From: WTGU01 sp965242855
Lineage (GTDB): Bacteria; Pseudomonadota; Alphaproteobacteria; UBA828
Direction of reading: 5' to 3'
Assembly: GCA_965242855.1 (NCBI GenBank)
Contig: OZ251509.1
Span: 434,001 to 498,000, forward strand
Length of the DNA stretch: 64,000 nucleotides
The notes beneath the pieces are model-generated. The model was not told where the DNA came from. It saw only the letters and a program-made list of their open reading frames with translations, and did not search any database. Both the position numbers and the translations under genes were made by a program. Positions 61,053 to 64,000 of this stretch are shown piece after piece. Numbering within the stretch: position 1 is the first letter of the stretch; every line of letters starts with the position of its first letter.

Positions 61053-61104
61053 GAGAGCTGCGAGTGCTCATCAGTCTTCTCGTGGAAATACGGAGAAAGA
61101 CTAG
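60904..61104 (+). CDS. Possible small basic protein overlapping the proteinase 3' end
   Basis: 66 residues, out of frame with the proteinase tail. It is preceded by a strong ribosome-binding site (GGAGGGG, 60891-60897). The product is basic (KRRIVRQIVKAQMSKETR). Either this frame or the proteinase's low-complexity tail is real, or both are. Comparative data would decide. Confidence 0.4.
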   Translation: MTEPVTPTHHELKRRIVRQIVKAQMSKETRTNQKSIRLPSTTHPRSRTVKRAASAHQSSRGNTEKD

Positions 61105-61147
61105 CGATCAGTCTTGATGGTCCCTAGGCACCGCGCCTTTCCGACCG

Positions 61148-63334
61148 TTAACTGTCGTCGTCGGTGCTCTCCGCTGCCGGCGGGGTCAGGGGCAGGACCA
61201 CGATCATCTCGGTGAAGGCGCCGGGTTCGGACTCCACCCTGATCTCGCCGCCGTGCTGGCGCACGATGTCGCTCGAAAGCGCGAGGCCCAGGCCGGTGCC
61301 CTGGTCGGTCGGCTTGGTGGTGAAGAACGGGTTGAAGATCTTGTCGACGACGTCCGGCGGGATGCCGCTGCCGTTGTCGCGGATGCGGACCTCGACGCTC
61401 TCCGCCTGCCGCTTCGTGGCCAGCGTGACGACGGGCTCGTAGCGCTCCCCGTCGCCCTCGCCCTCGGTCTCGGCGGCGCGCCGCCGCTCGTCGGTGGCGT
61501 AGCAGGCGTTGCCGACCATGTTCAGGAAGACGCGCCCCAGGTCCTGGGCCACGACGTCGAGTTCTCCCAGCGTCGGGTCCAGGTCCTTCTCGATGCGGAG
61601 GTTGAAGTTCGGGTCGTTCGCCCGGGCGCTGTGGTAGGCGAGGCGGGCGTGTTCGTCCAGCAGGGCGTTGATGTCGGTGGGCTGCCGCTCGCCCGAGCCC
61701 CGCCCCATCGCCAGCATGTGCTGGACGATCTGGTTGGCGCGCTCGCCGTGCTCGCGGATGCGCTTGAGGTTGCCGGTGAGATCGCCCGTGATTTCGTCGA
61801 TCAGCGCCCGCCGCTCCTCGTCTTCCTTTTCGCCCGTCTCCCCGCTCTTTTCGCGGGCCGCCTGCAGCTCCTCCAGCAGCTCCTCCAGCAGCTCCTCCGA
61901 GACCTCCGAGAAGTTCTTGACGAAGTTCAGCGGGTTCCTGATCTCGTGGGCGACGCCCGCGGTCAGCTCGCCCAACGCCGCCAGCTTCTCCCGCATGACG
62001 ATCTGATCCTGGGCGCGGTGCAGGTTGTCCAGTGCGTCCTCCAGCTGCGCGTTCTTTCCCTTGAGCTCGTCGGCGAGCTTCTCCACCAGGTTCAGGCGCT
62101 GGACCTCCAGGGCGTGGCGGCGGAAGACCTCGAGGGCGGCGGCCATGTCCGACACCTCGTCGCGTCCGCGGATGTCGACCTCGGCCTCCAGGTCGCCGCC
62201 GGCCATGCGCCGCATGCGCTCCGAGAGCCGCGCGAGGCGCCGCAGCAGCACGCGGCCGATGAACAGCCAGGCGATCAGCACCGCGCCCACGACGCTGATC
62301 ACGCTGAGCGCGAGCAGCAGGTTGCGCCCGGTCAGGATGGCCTGGGTGGAGGCGCGCGTCGCCTCCCGCGCGCTGCCGCCGGCGGAGTCCACCAGGCTCT
62401 CGGCCTCGGCGACGAGTTCGATGGCGAGGTCGCGGTTGCGGGCGAGCAGGGCGCCCTGGCGCGCGGCCAGGGTGATCTCCCGCGCCCGCAGGTCGAAGCC
62501 CTGGCCGAGCCCGAGTTCGACCAGCCGGGCGAAGCCCGGTTCCAGCCGGTCCCGCAGGGCACCGACCGCGACCGCCGACAGGCTGCGCTCGATCTTGCCG
62601 GTGGCCGATTCGAAGCGCTCCCGCAACGGCTCCAGGAGAGGCGCATCGGAGATGTTGAAGGCGCCGGTGAGGAGCTGGATCGCGATGGTCGCGTTGGCCT
62701 GGAGCCCGGCCAGATGGCGGTAGCGGGCGAACTCCGCCTCCGACAGGTGGCGGTCGCGGGGAGTCGGCGGCGCGCCGAGCGCCCGGTAGCCGGTCATCGC
62801 GTAGAACAGCTGGTCGTCGATGGCCGGGACCAGGAGATCGTCGAGCGCCTTTTGCAGGGCCGCGACTTCCGCCAGCAGCGCTTCGCTGCGGACGCGCAGC
62901 AGGAAGCGCTCGCCCACCGATCCCTCGATCGCCTCCAGGTTGGCGATCAGGGCGTCACCCCGGTCGCGGATGCGCGCGAACCGCTCTTCGTCGGCGTCGC
63001 GCCGCATCAGGGCGTCCACCGCATCCTCGAAGGCTTGGCGGTCCTCGGCGACCCCGGCGGCGACCTGGGTGAAATCCTCCGACGTGGGCGCGGTCGTCAG
63101 GCGCGGGGCGGCGGCCACCAGCGTGCCGCTCAGCTGCGCCACTTCGAAGGCCGCCGCCATCTCCGGAACGCTGCCCTCGTTCACCCGGCTCTGGAGGTCG
63201 CTCACCCGGTCGAAGGAAAACCAGCCGACCAAGGTGGCGACGATGGTGAGGGAGACGGCGGCGCCCAGCCCCAGATAGAGCTGGGTGGCGATGCGGAAGC
63301 GGCTCTCGAGCAGCCGTTTCGCCCAGCCGCTCAT
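61148..63334 (-). CDS. Membrane histidine kinase with TorS-like helical sensor domain
   Basis: 728 residues. First membrane helix at about 18-40, a long all-helical periplasmic region (SVPEMAAAFEVAQLSGTLVAAA) as in TorS, and a second helix at about 325-350. HAMP follows (RRMAGGDLEAEVDIRGRDEV), then a coiled coil. The dimerisation H-box is AGVAHEIRNPLNF. The ATPase domain has N-box NMVGNACYA, RDNGSGIPP and GTGLGLALSSDIVRQHGG. The start overlaps the stop of the periplasmic binding protein gene (ATGA). No response regulator gene is in view. Confidence 0.9.
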   Translation of the reverse strand: MSGWAKRLLESRFRIATQLYLGLGAAVSLTIVATLVGWFSFDRVSDLQSRVNEGSVPEMAAAFEVAQLSGTLVAAAPRLTTAPTSEDFTQVAAGVAEDRQAFEDAVDALMRRDADEERFARIRDRGDALIANLEAIEGSVGERFLLRVRSEALLAEVAALQKALDDLLVPAIDDQLFYAMTGYRALGAPPTPRDRHLSEAEFARYRHLAGLQANATIAIQLLTGAFNISDAPLLEPLRERFESATGKIERSLSAVAVGALRDRLEPGFARLVELGLGQGFDLRAREITLAARQGALLARNRDLAIELVAEAESLVDSAGGSAREATRASTQAILTGRNLLLALSVISVVGAVLIAWLFIGRVLLRRLARLSERMRRMAGGDLEAEVDIRGRDEVSDMAAALEVFRRHALEVQRLNLVEKLADELKGKNAQLEDALDNLHRAQDQIVMREKLAALGELTAGVAHEIRNPLNFVKNFSEVSEELLEELLEELQAAREKSGETGEKEDEERRALIDEITGDLTGNLKRIREHGERANQIVQHMLAMGRGSGERQPTDINALLDEHARLAYHSARANDPNFNLRIEKDLDPTLGELDVVAQDLGRVFLNMVGNACYATDERRRAAETEGEGDGERYEPVVTLATKRQAESVEVRIRDNGSGIPPDVVDKIFNPFFTTKPTDQGTGLGLALSSDIVRQHGGEIRVESEPGAFTEMIVVLPLTPPAAESTDDDS

Positions 63335-64000
63335 GGCGTCGCGGCGGGACGGAGCGATTCGATCGGATGGTAGCGGCCGTCCTCGCCGATGACGGTGAGG
63401 AACACCGCGTCCGACCCCTGGTTGTCATCGGCGGCGTAGCGGAGCGCGAAGCCGTCGATGTCGAGGGCGCCGGCCTGCCGCAGGCTGTCCAGGAAGCAGG
63501 CGCGGTCGACATCGGGGCCGCAGCGTTCGAGAGCGGCGATCGCGAGGCGCCCGGCCAGATAGCCTTCGAAGGAGACGAAGCCGGGAACGGCCTCCGGCGC
63601 CCGCGCGGCCAGCGCCCGGCGGTAGGCGGCGGCGACCAGGGGCCGCTCGCCGGTGGGGAACGGCACCACCTGGGTGACGAGGACCCCGGTGCCGGCCTCA
63701 CCCAACGCCCGCGCGAGCGCGTTGCTGCCGACGAAGGAGATGGTGATGAAGACGGGATCGAAGCCGGTATGCCGCGCCCAGGCGATCAGCGCCGCCACCG
63801 GCTCGTAGGCGCCGATCAGCACGACCGCCCCCGGATCGCCCGTGCGCAGGTCGAGCAGGGCGGCCTTTACGGCCGTGGTGTTGCGCGGATAGACCCCGAT
63901 CGCCGCCGGCTCCAGCGCCCGCCGCTCGAGGGCGCGGCGGACCCCGCGATAGCCCGCCCGGCCGAACGAATCGTCCTGGTACATCACGGCGATGCGGTCG
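63331..64000 (-). CDS. Periplasmic binding protein partner of the histidine kinase, partial at right edge
   Basis: C-terminal 220 or so residues; the N-terminus lies beyond the window. Peripla_BP_6 features include RIAVMYQDDSFGRAGYRGV, VVLIGAYEPVAALIAWAR, FITISFVGSNALARAL and FVSFEGYLAGRLAIAAL. It is co-translated with the kinase, as in TorT-TorS, where a binding protein controls the sensor. It also resembles the protein at 51.5-52.8 kb (FVGSNAL against FVGSENL, SFEGYLAGR against SLEGYLNAR). Confidence 0.88.
   Translation of the reverse strand, partial: DRIAVMYQDDSFGRAGYRGVRRALERRALEPAAIGVYPRNTTAVKAALLDLRTGDPGAVVLIGAYEPVAALIAWARHTGFDPVFITISFVGSNALARALGEAGTGVLVTQVVPFPTGERPLVAAAYRRALAARAPEAVPGFVSFEGYLAGRLAIAALERCGPDVDRACFLDSLRQAGALDIDGFALRYAADDNQGSDAVFLTVIGEDGRYHPIESLRPAATP

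Noticed and set aside
61253..63373. 706-residue frame antisense to the histidine kinase
   Set aside because: Shadow; the kinase has complete H, N and G boxes on the other strand.

Overview
The window is about 70% G+C and looks like chromosome from a free-living alphaproteobacterium, possibly Rhodospirillales-like. The lineage evidence is direct. There is a circularly permuted two-piece tmRNA whose tag ends ANDNEVALAA, an alpha-type SspB, a GcrA cell-cycle regulator, and an acpS-lepB-rnc-era-recO-parC cluster. All genes here are chromosomal in character; I see no replication origin, rRNA operon or intact insertion sequence.

Layout. 0-1 kb: a partial low-GC DUF262 protein leaving the left edge. 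1.2-6.3 kb: M24 aminopeptidase P, fumarase C, an SDR, then sspB next to the tmRNA gene ssrA. 6.4-8 kb: a flavin monooxygenase/acyl-CoA-dehydrogenase-like protein coupled to a MaoC hydratase. 8.2-9.9 kb: a two-gene unit with a degenerate ImmA/IrrE-like protein. 10-13.2 kb: SDR plus CaiB-type CoA transferase, then a GCS2/YbdK ligase. 13.3-15.8 kb: a lipoprotein subtilisin with a barrel-like C-terminus, then tRNA-Arg(ACG). 16-16.6 kb: a non-coding repeat field. 16.6-20.6 kb: orphan CoxM, a DUF3179 protein, an FKBP and a class III aminotransferase. 20.8-22.6 kb: bioF-bioD. 22.6-29.2 kb: parC, recO, era, rnc, lepB, acpS and a DUF2062 gene. 29.5-34.4 kb: gcrA, an Mpo1-like protein, a thioredoxin-fold protein, then yfgM-bamB-der. 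34.7-37.3 kb: a lipoprotein, an unknown exported protein and an acyl-CoA ligase. 37.5-40.7 kb: N,N-dimethylformamidase (dmfA1-dmfA2) plus a third small gene. 40.8-41.7 kb: a haloacid dehalogenase and infA.

41.8-48.7 kb is a compact defence operon on the minus strand: mod (type III methyltransferase), a TIR-like nucleotide-binding protein, a MntA/HepT (MNT-HEPN) pair, then res (type III restriction subunit). Adjacent genes overlap or nearly touch, and the operon starts inside the stop codon of ctaA. This combination is the best candidate in the window for an undescribed composite system. Downstream are ispG, a periplasmic binding protein with a kinase-less sensor, an OFA-type MFS carrier, a small HEPN pair, an alpha/beta hydrolase and glnE. 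The glnE C-terminal catalytic site looks degraded. 59.8-61.1 kb is an AT-rich island with an SDH-class serine proteinase. The window closes with a histidine kinase and a periplasmic binding protein arranged like TorS/TorT.

Many reading frames on the strand opposite real genes are long because of the high GC content. I treated these as shadows.
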